Shown here piece after piece: positions 46,609-55,459 of a DNA stretch of 64,000 nucleotides. The notes below the pieces were generated by a model, which had not been told where the DNA came from, did not search any database, and saw only the letters and a program-made list of their open reading frames with translations. Every line of letters begins with the position of its first letter. Positions within the stretch are counted from its first letter, which is position 1. This DNA comes from Lyngbya confervoides BDU141951 (GTDB lineage: Bacteria; Cyanobacteriota; Cyanobacteriia; Thermosynechococcales; Thermosynechococcaceae), in assembly GCF_000817775.3 (NCBI RefSeq), contig NZ_JTHE03000004.1, forward strand, positions 35,651 through 99,650. The letters are read 5' to 3'. Made by a program: the position numbers and the translations under genes.

Positions 46609-47826
46609 TTGCGCATTATCGTTATTGGCGGCGGAGCCGCTGGCTTTTTCGGGGCAATTACCTGTGCCGAAGCCAACCCTGATTATCGAGTCCAGATTGT
46701 CGAGGCCACTCAGTCGCTGCTCAGTAAGGTCAAAATTTCTGGGGGCGGGCGCTGTAATGTCACCCATGCCTGCTTTGATCCGGTGGATCTGACCCAGCGA
46801 TATCCCCGCGGCAGTCGCGCCCTTCGCGGTCCCTTTAGCCGTTTTCAGCCCCAGGACACCATCGCCTGGTTTAAGCGACGGGGGGTGGCGCTGAAAACGG
46901 AAGCGGACGGGCGCATCTTTCCTGCGACCGACTGCTCCCAAACGATTGTTGACTGTCTTTGCCAAGCGGCTCACCATGCAGGAGTTCACATCCGGGTGGC
47001 CCATCCGGTGGTGGCCATGCAGAGGTCCCCGGCCGGATTCCAGATTCATCTCAAGTCTGGGGATCGGCTCGTCGCCGATCGCGTTTTGCTGGCGACCGGT
47101 AGTCATCCCATCGGTTACCGTCTCGCGCGATCGCTGGGCCACACCCTCATCGATCCGGTGCCGTCCCTGTTTACCTTTCAGATAAAAGACCCGCGGCTAG
47201 TCGGACTGGCGGGAATTTCTGTGCCAGTGGTGGCGCTTCGGCTGGAGGTGGGCAACGACCGGTTTCAGCAAAAAGGACCGCTGCTTGTGACCCACTGGGG
47301 CCTGAGCGGTCCGGCCATTCTGAAACTGTCTGCCTGGGCGGCGCGATCGCTCCATGGCAACCGCTACCGGGCAACCCTGGTGATGAATTGGCTCCCGGAT
47401 TGGTCAGAAGCGCAGCTGCGGGCTCATCTGCTGAGGGCCAAACAGAATTGGCCTCGGCGCCGCATCCTCAAAGTCTGTCCGTTCCCCCTGCCCCTGCGAC
47501 TCTGGACAAGACTGTGTGAACCAGTTGAGATTACGCCCACCCATCGCTGGGCCGATCTATCTAAACAAGCCTTGCGCTTACTGGGCGATCAGCTGCAACG
47601 GGGCTGCTTTGCGGTGCAAGGCAAAGGGGTCTTTAAGGACGAATTTGTCACCTGCGGTGGTGTTCAGCTCAAGCAGGTCAACTTTAAAACCATGGAGAGT
47701 CGCGTGTGTCCCCATCTCTATCTGGGAGGCGAACTGTTGGATATCGACGGGATAACCGGCGGCTTTAATTTCCAAAATGCCTGGACGACGGGCTGGATTG
47801 CTGGACAAGCGATGGCCAACTCGTAA
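46609..47826 (+). CDS. BaiN/HI0933 family NAD(P)/FAD-dependent oxidoreductase
   Basis: 405 residues from TTG 46609. The N-terminal dinucleotide-binding motif is IIVIGGGAAGFFGAITCAE, followed by the family signature LLSKVKISGGGRCNVTHACF, and in the middle a TDGRIFP-like ADGRIFPATDCSQTIVDCL. The C-terminal part has LYLGGELLDIDGITGGFNFQNAWTTGWIAGQ, the FAD-contacting end motif. The true substrate of this widespread family is not established. It is divergent from hisF. Confidence 0.88.
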   Translation: MRIIVIGGGAAGFFGAITCAEANPDYRVQIVEATQSLLSKVKISGGGRCNVTHACFDPVDLTQRYPRGSRALRGPFSRFQPQDTIAWFKRRGVALKTEADGRIFPATDCSQTIVDCLCQAAHHAGVHIRVAHPVVAMQRSPAGFQIHLKSGDRLVADRVLLATGSHPIGYRLARSLGHTLIDPVPSLFTFQIKDPRLVGLAGISVPVVALRLEVGNDRFQQKGPLLVTHWGLSGPAILKLSAWAARSLHGNRYRATLVMNWLPDWSEAQLRAHLLRAKQNWPRRRILKVCPFPLPLRLWTRLCEPVEITPTHRWADLSKQALRLLGDQLQRGCFAVQGKGVFKDEFVTCGGVQLKQVNFKTMESRVCPHLYLGGELLDIDGITGGFNFQNAWTTGWIAGQAMANS

Positions 47827-47835
47827 GGGGACGGT

Positions 47836-47867
47836 GCTTCAGCGAGGTTGGGCTTCAGCGAGGTTGG
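47836..47867. repeat. 16-base tandem duplication spanning the SRPBCC gene stop
   Basis: GCTTCAGCGAGGTTGG occurs twice back to back (47836-47851, 47852-47867); the second copy contains the stop codon of the SRPBCC gene. Confidence 0.9.
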
Positions 47868-48301
47868 GCTTCTGCCACTCGCTTGAGGCGCTGGAGCTGC
47901 TGTTCCATATCGCGCTTGGTTAGCTGGGCCGCAAAGAGACAAAATCCCCAGGCCACCCAGGGGTTGGCAGGCTGAAAGGTAAATTGATTGACCAGAAGCG
48001 TGCCGCCTGATTCCGCTTGACAGGCCCAACGATCGCGGCCTTTAAAAAAGCCGTCAAACTCCCACACCACTAATCCTGGCGATCGCTCCACCACCGTACT
48101 GGCCAGGGTTGGCTGCCACAGAGGCAGTTGAATCTTAAAGCAGCTTTGTGCACCCACCGCCGAACTCCAGGGTCCCACGGGTTCGCAAACCAAAAGGGGA
48201 TTGAGCCATTCGTGCATCAGTCGCTGGTCGGTGATCACTCGATCCACCGTTTCCATCGAAGCCTGAATCCAGATGGACTGCTCAAAGGTCTGAGAATTCA
48301 C
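47855..48301 (-). CDS. SRPBCC-fold protein (START-like)
   Basis: 148 residues. QSIWIQASMETVDRVITDQRLMHEWLNPLLVCEPVG is the typical SRPBCC N-terminal strand-helix pattern (polyketide cyclase/START-like), and VWEFDGFFKGRDRWACQAESGGTLLVNQFTFQP the central sheet. This fold binds hydrophobic ligands; the ligand is unknown. Its 3' end is part of a 16-base tandem duplication. Confidence 0.8.
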   Translation of the reverse strand: MNSQTFEQSIWIQASMETVDRVITDQRLMHEWLNPLLVCEPVGPWSSAVGAQSCFKIQLPLWQPTLASTVVERSPGLVVWEFDGFFKGRDRWACQAESGGTLLVNQFTFQPANPWVAWGFCLFAAQLTKRDMEQQLQRLKRVAEAQPR

Positions 48302-48357
48302 AAACCGTCAGGGGTAAGTTAACATCGACAAAGACAATTGTAAGATAACTGTATTGT

Positions 48358-48430
<73 letters not shown>

Positions 48431-48469
48431 TTCTCTGGCTCAACTTCACACCTTAACCCGCACAATAAA

Positions 48470-48501
48470 AAGCACCCCTGCAGGAGAGTCTGAGGGTGCT
48501 T
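48470..48501 (-). terminator. Terminator of the fmt-pgsA unit
   Basis: AAGCACCC (48470-48477) pairs with GGGTGCTT (48494-48501). On the minus strand a run of five T follows the stem, so the terminator belongs to the leftward pgsA transcript. Confidence 0.82.
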
Positions 48502-48542
48502 GAACAAAATTTTCACTCATCTATAGGGTTCCCAGGTTTGAG

Positions 48543-48574
48543 CAAAAGTGATCATGGCCAAAAGTGATCATGGC
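48543..48574. repeat. 16-base tandem duplication
   Basis: CAAAAGTGATCATGGC occurs twice in tandem (48543-48558 and 48559-48574), between pgsA and its terminator. Confidence 0.92.
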
Positions 48575-48626
48575 CAGTCCATGGGGAGGTGACTAGCGAG
48601 CGTCGGGTTCTGACAACGCCCGCTCC

Positions 48627-49142
48627 CTAAGCATCCTTGAGGTAAATCACGCCAGAGATGATCGTCAACGCAATGGCCAGCCCATAGACTCCTAGCCCAA
48701 CTGCAGTCCAGAGGCCTGACAAGGGAGCAATCAGCAGCGCCAGGGCGACAATCTGCACCACAGTTTTGATTTTCCCCCACCAGTTCGCCCCCGAAATCTT
48801 CGGCTGGTTCACCCGCCACCCTGCGATCGCCAGCTCCCGCACCAGGATAACGGCCACGGACCAGGCGGGCACGACTCGCAGCTCAATTAAAGCCAGCAGG
48901 GGAACCAGAATCAAGAGTTTGTCCACCAGGGGATCGAGAAACTTGCCCAGATCGCTCACCTGGTTAAACCGCCGAGCAACGTACCCGTCGAGCCAATCCG
49001 TACCGGCAGCGATCACAAATACAGCCACAGCTATCCAACGAGCCGACACAGCCGTGGGTTCAGTCGCGTCCCAGCGCAGCAGGTATAGCAAGATGGGTAC
49101 AGCCAGCAGCCGCGAAAGGGTAATCCAGGTGGCCAGGGTCAT
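48627..49142 (-). CDS. pgsA: CDP-diacylglycerol-glycerol-3-phosphate 3-phosphatidyltransferase
   Basis: 171 residues, the usual size. It makes phosphatidylglycerol phosphate. The CDP-alcohol transferase motif D-G-x2-A-R-x8-G-x3-D-x3-D reads DGYVARRFNQVSDLGKFLDP (about residues 52-71) and continues LVDKL. At least four membrane helices are predicted. It starts three bases after the fmt stop on the same strand. Confidence 0.95.
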   Translation of the reverse strand: MTLATWITLSRLLAVPILLYLLRWDATEPTAVSARWIAVAVFVIAAGTDWLDGYVARRFNQVSDLGKFLDPLVDKLLILVPLLALIELRVVPAWSVAVILVRELAIAGWRVNQPKISGANWWGKIKTVVQIVALALLIAPLSGLWTAVGLGVYGLAIALTIISGVIYLKDA

Positions 49143-49145
49143 GGG

Positions 49146-50153
49146 CTAACCTCCATTGGTCAATATGTCCTCCGGCCCCACCCGAGAACCATTGGCAAAA
49201 TCCCAGCCGGACTGGGGACGCTTTCCAGCAAGCTGAACCCCTCGGATCAGTAGATAGCCATCGGCCGTTCCCACAATGGGTCCTTGACCTTTTACCACCT
49301 GCACCACCTCCCCTGGCTTCCCTTGGGCGGAGGGCAACGCCGCTAACAGCGATCGCCCTTCCTCCGGCAGCTGATCCGCCCAGTCCTCGGCCAGCGGCCA
49401 GGTTTCTAGCACCTTGATAGTCTGATGGCGAAAGGTGGCCAGAGCGTTGGGAAAAAAGGCTCTGACTTGATTGTGCAGGGCCAGGGCGGGCCGGTGCCAA
49501 TCCAGGCAAAAATCCGGTTTGTGTAGTAGGGGCGCGTAGGTAGCCAGGGATTCTGACTGGGGCTGAGGCTCTAAAATTCCCTGATCAAGCTGCTGCAAGG
49601 TGTCAGCCAAGAGCGGGCCTGACTGAACCGCGAGGGCCTGAGCCAGATCCTGGGCATTATCAAGCAGGCCAATGGGCCAGGTGGACCGCAGAAGCATCGC
49701 TCCGGTGTCCATCCCCGCATCCATCAGCATTGTGGTCACGCCCGTTTGGGACTCACCGTGATAAATTGCCCACTGAATAGGGGCTGCTCCGCGATATTTT
49801 GGCAACAACGAGGCGTGACTGTTAATACAGCCTAACCGTGGCATGGACAAGATTTCAGGGGAGAGAATCTGGCCATAGGCCACCACCACAAAGGCATCGG
49901 CCTGCAAATTTTGCAGAGCCCTCAAGGTCTGTGGATCCTTCTTAACGCGCTCAGGCTGCCAAAGGGGCACCTCAGCTGCCTGGGCAATTACCTTCACCGG
50001 CGAAGGACTGATCTGCTGGCCTCGGCCTCTGCGGCGATCCGGTTGGGTGACGACTCCCACCACCTCAACCGCGTCAGCGTTTAACAGGTACCGCAGACTG
50101 GGAACCGCAAACTGCGGGGTTCCCCAAAAAACTAGTTTGCATGGACGAGCCAT
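49146..50153 (-). CDS. fmt: Methionyl-tRNA formyltransferase
   Basis: 335 residues from ATG 50153 (an earlier in-frame ATG at 50192 adds 13 residues). It formylates initiator Met-tRNA. Motifs are VFWGTPQFAVPSLRYL, the 10-formyl-THF site region CINSHASLLPKYRGAAPIQWAIYHGESQTG with catalytic Asn/His, and the C-terminal OB domain (VQVVKGQGPIVGT). It is followed three bases later by pgsA. Confidence 0.96.
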   Translation of the reverse strand: MARPCKLVFWGTPQFAVPSLRYLLNADAVEVVGVVTQPDRRRGRGQQISPSPVKVIAQAAEVPLWQPERVKKDPQTLRALQNLQADAFVVVAYGQILSPEILSMPRLGCINSHASLLPKYRGAAPIQWAIYHGESQTGVTTMLMDAGMDTGAMLLRSTWPIGLLDNAQDLAQALAVQSGPLLADTLQQLDQGILEPQPQSESLATYAPLLHKPDFCLDWHRPALALHNQVRAFFPNALATFRHQTIKVLETWPLAEDWADQLPEEGRSLLAALPSAQGKPGEVVQVVKGQGPIVGTADGYLLIRGVQLAGKRPQSGWDFANGSRVGPEDILTNGG

Positions 50154-50210
50154 AGGGCGATCGCAGAGCAAGCAGTGAACAATGCTTCCCAATTATCGCC
50201 CACAACTGCC

Positions 50211-51017
50211 TTAATGAATGGTCTCGGCCTCCAAAGCCGCCTCTTCCTCCGCATTCACCATCAGCTGCTGCATCGTCGTAATACCCTTCTTCACCTGACG
50301 CGACACCGTCACGGCACTAATTCCCAACACCTCCGCTGCCTCTTTCTGGGTCAGATCGTAGAGGAAGACAAATTCCAATACCTGCCGAGTCCGCTGCTCC
50401 AGCTTAGAAAGACATTGCTGAATACGAATCTTATCTTCTTGGGCAAGATGGAAGCTCCGATAATGCCGATCGGGCAGTAGATCTCCCAAGGACCCACAGT
50501 CCTCTTCCCCTTGCTTCACCGGAGCATCCAGACTGATCAAAGATCGGTTGTAGACCGAAAGCTTCACCTCTTGCCATTCATCCATAGAGATATCAAGCGA
50601 TTGGGAGAACTCGGCATCCGTGGGATAGCGATTTTGCTGTTCATGAACCTCTCGCGTCAGACGAACCGCTTGCGTTTGCAATGTTTGCCAGCGGCGAGGA
50701 ATTTTCACCTGTGGGCTTTTATCGCGCAGGTAGTGCTGAATCTCACCCCGAATATAGGGAATGGCAAAGGAGCTGAAGGCATATCCCTTTTTGGTATCAA
50801 AACGCTCAATTGCCCGAATGAGACCAATACTGCCAACTTGGACTAGATCCTCAAAACTTTCATGGGTCTGGCGATCAAAGCGGTGAGCTTCCCGACGCAC
50901 CAGCCCCAAATTCAAACGGACGAGGCGATTTCTAAGCTCGGTCGAAGCATTTTCGGCATACTGCTGCAGGAGGTCTAAACTTTTGCACCGAACATCTGGA
51001 GCGGGGGAGACGACCAT
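50211..51017 (-). CDS. sigF: RNA polymerase sigma factor SigF (group 3)
   Basis: 268 residues. Region 2 (LVQVGSIGLIRAIERFDTKKGYAFSSFAIPYIRGEI), region 3 and region 4 (LEQRTRQVLEFVFLYDLTQKEAAEVLGISAVTVSRQVKKG) have the SigB/SigF/SigG-type pattern of the group 3 sporulation/motility family. In Synechocystis SigF is known to control pilin expression and motility, which may link it to the pilus genes in this window, but that link is an inference. A hairpin lies in the intergenic region before it. Confidence 0.9.
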   Translation of the reverse strand: MVVSPAPDVRCKSLDLLQQYAENASTELRNRLVRLNLGLVRREAHRFDRQTHESFEDLVQVGSIGLIRAIERFDTKKGYAFSSFAIPYIRGEIQHYLRDKSPQVKIPRRWQTLQTQAVRLTREVHEQQNRYPTDAEFSQSLDISMDEWQEVKLSVYNRSLISLDAPVKQGEEDCGSLGDLLPDRHYRSFHLAQEDKIRIQQCLSKLEQRTRQVLEFVFLYDLTQKEAAEVLGISAVTVSRQVKKGITTMQQLMVNAEEEAALEAETIH

Positions 51018-51204
51018 GGGGAAAGCTCGATTAGGTTCTAAACAAAGCTGGGGATGGAATCTTTGCTAGAGATTTTGGACCCTTCCTCAAGGTATTCATT
51101 TCCCGAAAATCCTACATCAGAGAAACCACCGAACTTCTAAGCATTCGACCGATCCATTCCGTAGGATCACGGAGAGAACTACTCCCCCATTCGCCCATCA
51201 AAAA

Positions 51205-51236
51205 GGGAGGGGTCATTGATGATCCCTCCCTTCTTT
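51205..51236 (-). terminator. Hairpin between psbO and sigF (likely psbO terminator)
   Basis: GGGAGGGGTCA (51205-51215) pairs with TGATCCCTCCC (51220-51230) around a four-base loop. On the minus strand T-rich sequence follows the stem, fitting termination of psbO transcription, though T-rich sequence also follows on the plus strand. Confidence 0.75.
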
Positions 51237-51322
51237 AAACTGCTCTTTAACTGCCGTTCATCCGCAAGTCTTCGGCGATGGCTGCAGTCCTTGGTTTAGC
51301 TAACCCCCGTAGGCCCTCAAGC

Positions 51323-52153
51323 TTAGGCTTGCGGAGAAATATGGCCATAGAATAGGCCCTGGATTTTAATTTCTAGTGGCTCTTTAACACCCATATCGGT
51401 GTCAGAGGGCTGGATACTTTCAAAGGTCCCGGCAATCTCTCCAGTTTCACCATCTACTTTGGCAACCTGGAGGGCCAGGGCTCCCTCACCCACGCTGAAA
51501 CGCTTCGTATTGGCGCGACTAAGTTCGTCAGCATCCGCTGCAGCGGGGCGGGCAACGGCGTTATCGTATCCAGAGGTCAACCCTCGTCCCTTAGGATCTA
51601 AGAAATTAGAGGTTCGGTAGGAGGGCACTTCGTAGGTCCCCTGGAAGTCCGTTGAGGTTGTAATGCTGGAGATATTGGGCTGGGTTTGGAGAGTGAGTTC
51701 CTTCACGGTAAACAGGAACGGAACCAGTTCACCATCGGTCAGCTTCACCGTCACCGGCTGAAAGTCCATGCCATCCTTCTCAATAAACTTCAAGCTACCA
51801 TCGGCCTGAATTTCAATGGGACCTTCAATACTCTCCAGGGACGTGGTCTCGCGAGTGACGAGTTTCGCTTCCACAAACTCAGCCTTTTGACGAGGATTTT
51901 TCGGCTCTTCTTTCACAAAGAAATTAAGGGGCTGGAGACACAAAGCCGTCATCTCGTAGGACTCATCTGGGTCGATGGCAAACGCACCCCGAGCCGACTC
52001 TCCTAAGGTAGGACAAACGTTTGCCAACCCGGTGTTTCGAATTTCGTTGTAGGTTAAGGTGCTGCGGGGAACCACGGCTGATGCAGGACCACTGAGTGCG
52101 ACGAACCCCAGGCAAACAGCAAGAAATGTAACAATGAACGCGCGGAATCTCAT
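51323..52153 (-). CDS. psbO: Photosystem II manganese-stabilising protein PsbO
   Basis: 276 residues including a signal peptide (about residues 1-26, cleavage near ASA-V). PsbO is the lumenal extrinsic subunit that stabilises the Mn4CaO5 cluster. The signature LTYNEIRNTGLANVCPTL, the two Cys (in NVCPT and ALCLQP) that form its disulfide, and KGMDFQPVTVKL-like and GRGLTSGYDNAVA-type strands are all present. The promoter would be in 52154-52390. Confidence 0.97.
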   Translation of the reverse strand: MRFRAFIVTFLAVCLGFVALSGPASAVVPRSTLTYNEIRNTGLANVCPTLGESARGAFAIDPDESYEMTALCLQPLNFFVKEEPKNPRQKAEFVEAKLVTRETTSLESIEGPIEIQADGSLKFIEKDGMDFQPVTVKLTDGELVPFLFTVKELTLQTQPNISSITTSTDFQGTYEVPSYRTSNFLDPKGRGLTSGYDNAVARPAAADADELSRANTKRFSVGEGALALQVAKVDGETGEIAGTFESIQPSDTDMGVKEPLEIKIQGLFYGHISPQA

Positions 52154-52390
52154 GTCTCATCCTCGAATCAAACGTATATCAATGACTACCTTCTCAGAGC
52201 CGCTTGGAGAAACTCGCAGAGGATCTCGAGGGGGTAGACCTTTTCTTCTTAAGCGCCAGCTTCATATACCAGTGGAAAGAGTGACTCTTTCCTAGAGCAT
52301 TGTACACGGGGATGTCCCCTTTCTGACTGGTGTCTGGCTGGATCGATGCCGGGAAAAAGCACCCCATCTCACTCGCTATAATCTAGGGAT
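52154..52390. promoter_or_regulatory. Divergent promoter region of psbO and yidD
   Basis: About 240 bases with no gene. A perfect hairpin GGAAAGAG-TGA-CTCTTTCC lies at 52274-52292. Neither a -10 nor a -35 could be assigned with confidence. Confidence 0.45.
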
Positions 52391-52642
52391 ATGGATTTTA
52401 CAAAGCCGCTGCTGTTACTGCTGATTCGAGCCTACCAGGTTGGTCTTTCCAGGTGGCTGGCCCCGACTTGCCGCTTTCAACCGACTTGCTCAGCCTATGC
52501 GCAGGAAGCAATTGCTCGCTATGGTTCCCTGCGCGGGAGCTGGCTAGCCTGCCGCCGGCTCATCCGATGTCATCCCTTCAATCCTGGGGGCTTCGATCCG
52601 GTTCCAGACTTGGAGGACCCTCGGTCCGACCCGCAGCCTTAG
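52391..52642 (+). CDS. yidD: Membrane protein insertion efficiency factor YidD
   Basis: 83 residues. [39 protein letters not shown] is the family core (the three Cys of the CRF/FxPTCSxYA motif), followed by [17 protein letters not shown]. The protein helps YidC-mediated insertion and is peripheral to the membrane. Confidence 0.95.
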   Translation: MDFTKPLLLLLIRAYQVGLSRWLAPTCRFQPTCSAYAQEAIARYGSLRGSWLACRRLIRCHPFNPGGFDPVPDLEDPRSDPQP

Positions 52643-52674
52643 GAGCCCGGTGCCATTTCGCAGCCTATTTTGTC

Positions 52675-53088
52675 ATGCTTAGCCTGCAAGCCGATGTTGA
52701 TATTCCCACCACAATGCCCCACGGTCATCCAAGAGGGATTGATGTTGGTTGGGCGTATTTTCGCTCAACTTCCCATGGAGACCCGGTCAAGCGACCTGGC
52801 TTTTTCAACGACTTACACCGCAAGCTGAAATCGCGGCAAGGTAGGTTGCAGAAGAAGCAAAAGGGGGCGGCGAACTGGCTAAAGCTCCAGAAGAAGATTG
52901 CGAGAGTCCATCAGCGCATTGCCGATACTCGAAAAGACTGGCATTTCAAGCTGGCCCACCCCCTCTGCGACGGTGCAGGGAGGATATTTGTGGAAGGCAT
53001 GGACTTCCGGATCATGGCCAAGGGAATGCTGGGCAAACATATCCTGGATGCTGGCCTCGGTCAACTTGTGAACCAGATTGTCAATTAA
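52675..53088 (+). pseudogene. TnpB-like fragment (IS200/IS605 relic)
   Basis: About 137 codons with TnpB/OrfB features: GHPRGIDVGWAYF carries the first RuvC Asp, the Lys/Gln-rich HRKLKSRQGRLQKKQKG and IADTRKDWHFKLAHPLCD helices follow, and RIFVEGMDF the RuvC-II Glu. The N-terminal domain and the C-terminal zinc finger/RuvC-III are missing, so it is a relic truncated at both ends. It lies between yidD and selD. Confidence 0.75.
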
Positions 53089-53109
53089 AATACCAACGGA
53101 ATTGAATCT

Positions 53110-55392
53110 GTGCAGTCTTCTACTCCCTTCACCACCGACTTGCTTTTGCTGGGAGGCGGACACAGCCATGCCATTGCGCTGCGCGAGTTTGCTATGCGGC
53201 CGCTGCCGGGAGTGCGGATTACCCTGGTGAATGAGCGATCGCTAACGCCCTATTCCGGCATGTTTCCAGGACACCTGGCCGGATTTTACAGCTATGAAGC
53301 CTGTCACATTGACCTCAGACGCCTGATGACGGCGGTTCAAGGCCAGTTTATTGTCGATCGAGCGGTTCAGGTGGATCCTCAGCGGCAGCAAGTCCACTGT
53401 GAGCACCATCCTCCGCTCCGCTACGATTGGCTTTCCATTGATACTGGCAGCATTCCAAAATTACCGAACATCCCTGGTGCCGACCAGTTTGGCATTCCCA
53501 TTAAACCCTGGCATCAGTTCTTAGAACGCTGGCAGCGCTGGATCTCAGATCTATCTGAGCAGTGCCCGGACCGCTTATCCATTGCTATTGTGGGCGGTGG
53601 CGCGGGTGGCGTGGAAACGGCCCTGAATATTCAAACTCAGCTGCAGCAGATCCTTCACGCCAGCCCGAATCTCTTACCGAGGGTGGAGATCCATATTCTT
53701 CATCGAGGCATGCAAGTTCTGAGCCACCACAATGCTTGGGTTCGGCACCATTGTGAAGATCTCTTGCGCCGTCGAGGTATTCAGGTGCACCCGAATGAAT
53801 CGGTGCAAGCGCTTCACCGGCAAGAGCTTACCTGTGCCTCGGGGCTAAGGCTAAACTTTGATCAGCTCCTGTGGGTTACCGGGGCTGCTCCTCCAGATTG
53901 GCTGCAAGCCTCCGGCCTGACAACCCCGGGGTACGACTTTATCCCTGTGGATAACAGGCTGCGATCGCTTCACTATTCGAACATCTTTGCTGCCGGGGAT
54001 GTGGCAACCCTCGTCCAGCACCCACGCCCGAAGGCTGGTGTCTTCGCCGTGCGCCAAGGCAAGCCGCTGGCCGAAAATCTGCGACGTGCCCTTGCCGGAC
54101 AGCGGCTGCGTCCCTATCGCCCCCAGCGAAATTTCCTAAGCTTAATTGGCACCGGTCAACGACGTGCGATCGCCTCCTGGGGGAATTGGCCCCTTGGTCT
54201 TGAGGCGGGCTGGCTGTGGCGCTGGAAAGACTATATTGATCGCAAATTTATGGATCAGTTTTGCGATCTCTCCCCTCAAATGGCAACGGGAGCAGATCCC
54301 CTGCGACCTAGGGATCCATCCGCCACCTTGCCCTGCGCCGGATGCGGCTCGAAAGTTGCCAGCTCGGTTCTAGAGCAGGTCTTGACCACCCTTCAGCCCG
54401 ATAGGCATCCCGATATTTTGATTGGGCTAGAGGGAGAAGATGCAGCGGTGGTGAAACTTCCCCCGGAGCAGGCCATGGTACAAACGGTAGATTACTTTCG
54501 TCAGATTGTTTCTGACCCATATCTGTTTGGTCAAATCAGCACCCAGCATGCCCTGAGCGATCTCTATGCCATGGGCGCGACGCCCCACAGCGTCCTGGCC
54601 ATTGCCACGCTGCCCTATAGTTCACTGCCCCTGCAGGAACAGACCCTGTTTCAGATCCTCTCTGGCTGTCTAGCCGTCCTGTCCGAGGCTGGCGCAGCGC
54701 TGGTGGGCGGTCATACGAGCGAGGGCGAAACCCTGGCCTTTGGCCTATCCTGTACGGGCTATCTCCAGCCGGGGCAATGGATGCTCAAACGCCGCTTAGC
54801 GCCGCAGCAGGCCCTAATTCTGACCCAGCCGCTGGGGGTCGGCGCTTTATTTGCTGCCCAAATGCAAGGTTTGGCCAAAGGTATCTGGATTGATGCCGCC
54901 CTAGCTCCCATGCTGCAATCCAACCAAACAGCAGCCCGAATTGCCCAGTGTTGCGGTGCCACCGCCTGTACCGACGTGACTGGATTTGGCCTGGCAGGGC
55001 ACCTGTGGGAAATGGTCCAGGCTGCCCGCGTGAATGCAGCCCTTGATCTATCTCAACTCCCTCTGCTGCCCGGTGCCCTGGCAGTTAGCCAGGCGGGGGT
55101 CCGCAGCTCACTCTACCCCCATAACCTTCAGGTTCAGGCCCAAATACAGGCGGATCTCCGGACCAAAAGTCATCCCCATTGGCCCCTCCTGTTTGATCCT
55201 CAAACCTCCGGTGGCCTGTTGTTTTCCGTCCCCCTCGCTGCCGCCGCAGACTGCCTCCAGCAGCTGCACGTCCAGGGTTATCCAGCGGCGACCGTGATTG
55301 GCAAAACCCTTGATCGCGCCCTAGATCTTCCTAAAATTGAGATTCGGTCCTTACCCTCAGACCTTTTAAACCTTTCAGCCCTGAAGCGATGA
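53110..55392 (+). CDS. selD: Selenide, water dikinase SelD fused to NADH-dehydrogenase-like flavoprotein domain
   Basis: 760 residues from GTG 53110. Residues 1-about 370 are a pyridine nucleotide-disulfide oxidoreductase-like domain (GGGHSHA at 14-20, IVGGGAGGVETALN, FAAGDVAT). Residues from about 400 form SelD: LPCAGCGSKVASSVL aligns with the catalytic Cys/Lys of E. coli SelD (Cys412 and Lys415 here), then GEDAAVVKL and the TSGGLLF end motif. The product is selenophosphate, which could feed tRNA 2-selenouridine. The fusion is recurrent in cyanobacteria. No selA or selB is nearby. Confidence 0.92.
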   Translation: MQSSTPFTTDLLLLGGGHSHAIALREFAMRPLPGVRITLVNERSLTPYSGMFPGHLAGFYSYEACHIDLRRLMTAVQGQFIVDRAVQVDPQRQQVHCEHHPPLRYDWLSIDTGSIPKLPNIPGADQFGIPIKPWHQFLERWQRWISDLSEQCPDRLSIAIVGGGAGGVETALNIQTQLQQILHASPNLLPRVEIHILHRGMQVLSHHNAWVRHHCEDLLRRRGIQVHPNESVQALHRQELTCASGLRLNFDQLLWVTGAAPPDWLQASGLTTPGYDFIPVDNRLRSLHYSNIFAAGDVATLVQHPRPKAGVFAVRQGKPLAENLRRALAGQRLRPYRPQRNFLSLIGTGQRRAIASWGNWPLGLEAGWLWRWKDYIDRKFMDQFCDLSPQMATGADPLRPRDPSATLPCAGCGSKVASSVLEQVLTTLQPDRHPDILIGLEGEDAAVVKLPPEQAMVQTVDYFRQIVSDPYLFGQISTQHALSDLYAMGATPHSVLAIATLPYSSLPLQEQTLFQILSGCLAVLSEAGAALVGGHTSEGETLAFGLSCTGYLQPGQWMLKRRLAPQQALILTQPLGVGALFAAQMQGLAKGIWIDAALAPMLQSNQTAARIAQCCGATACTDVTGFGLAGHLWEMVQAARVNAALDLSQLPLLPGALAVSQAGVRSSLYPHNLQVQAQIQADLRTKSHPHWPLLFDPQTSGGLLFSVPLAAAADCLQQLHVQGYPAATVIGKTLDRALDLPKIEIRSLPSDLLNLSALKR

Positions 55393-55459
55393 CCGTCCGC
55401 AAGACCACGCAGGTCAATGCTGAACAGGTTAATGCTGCATCTAGCCAGGGGCACGCCCT

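Noticed and set aside
52453..52674. Upstream extension of the TnpB relic frame over yidD
   Set aside because: It reads through yidD in another frame and shows no TnpB similarity; only the part after 52675 looks like TnpB.
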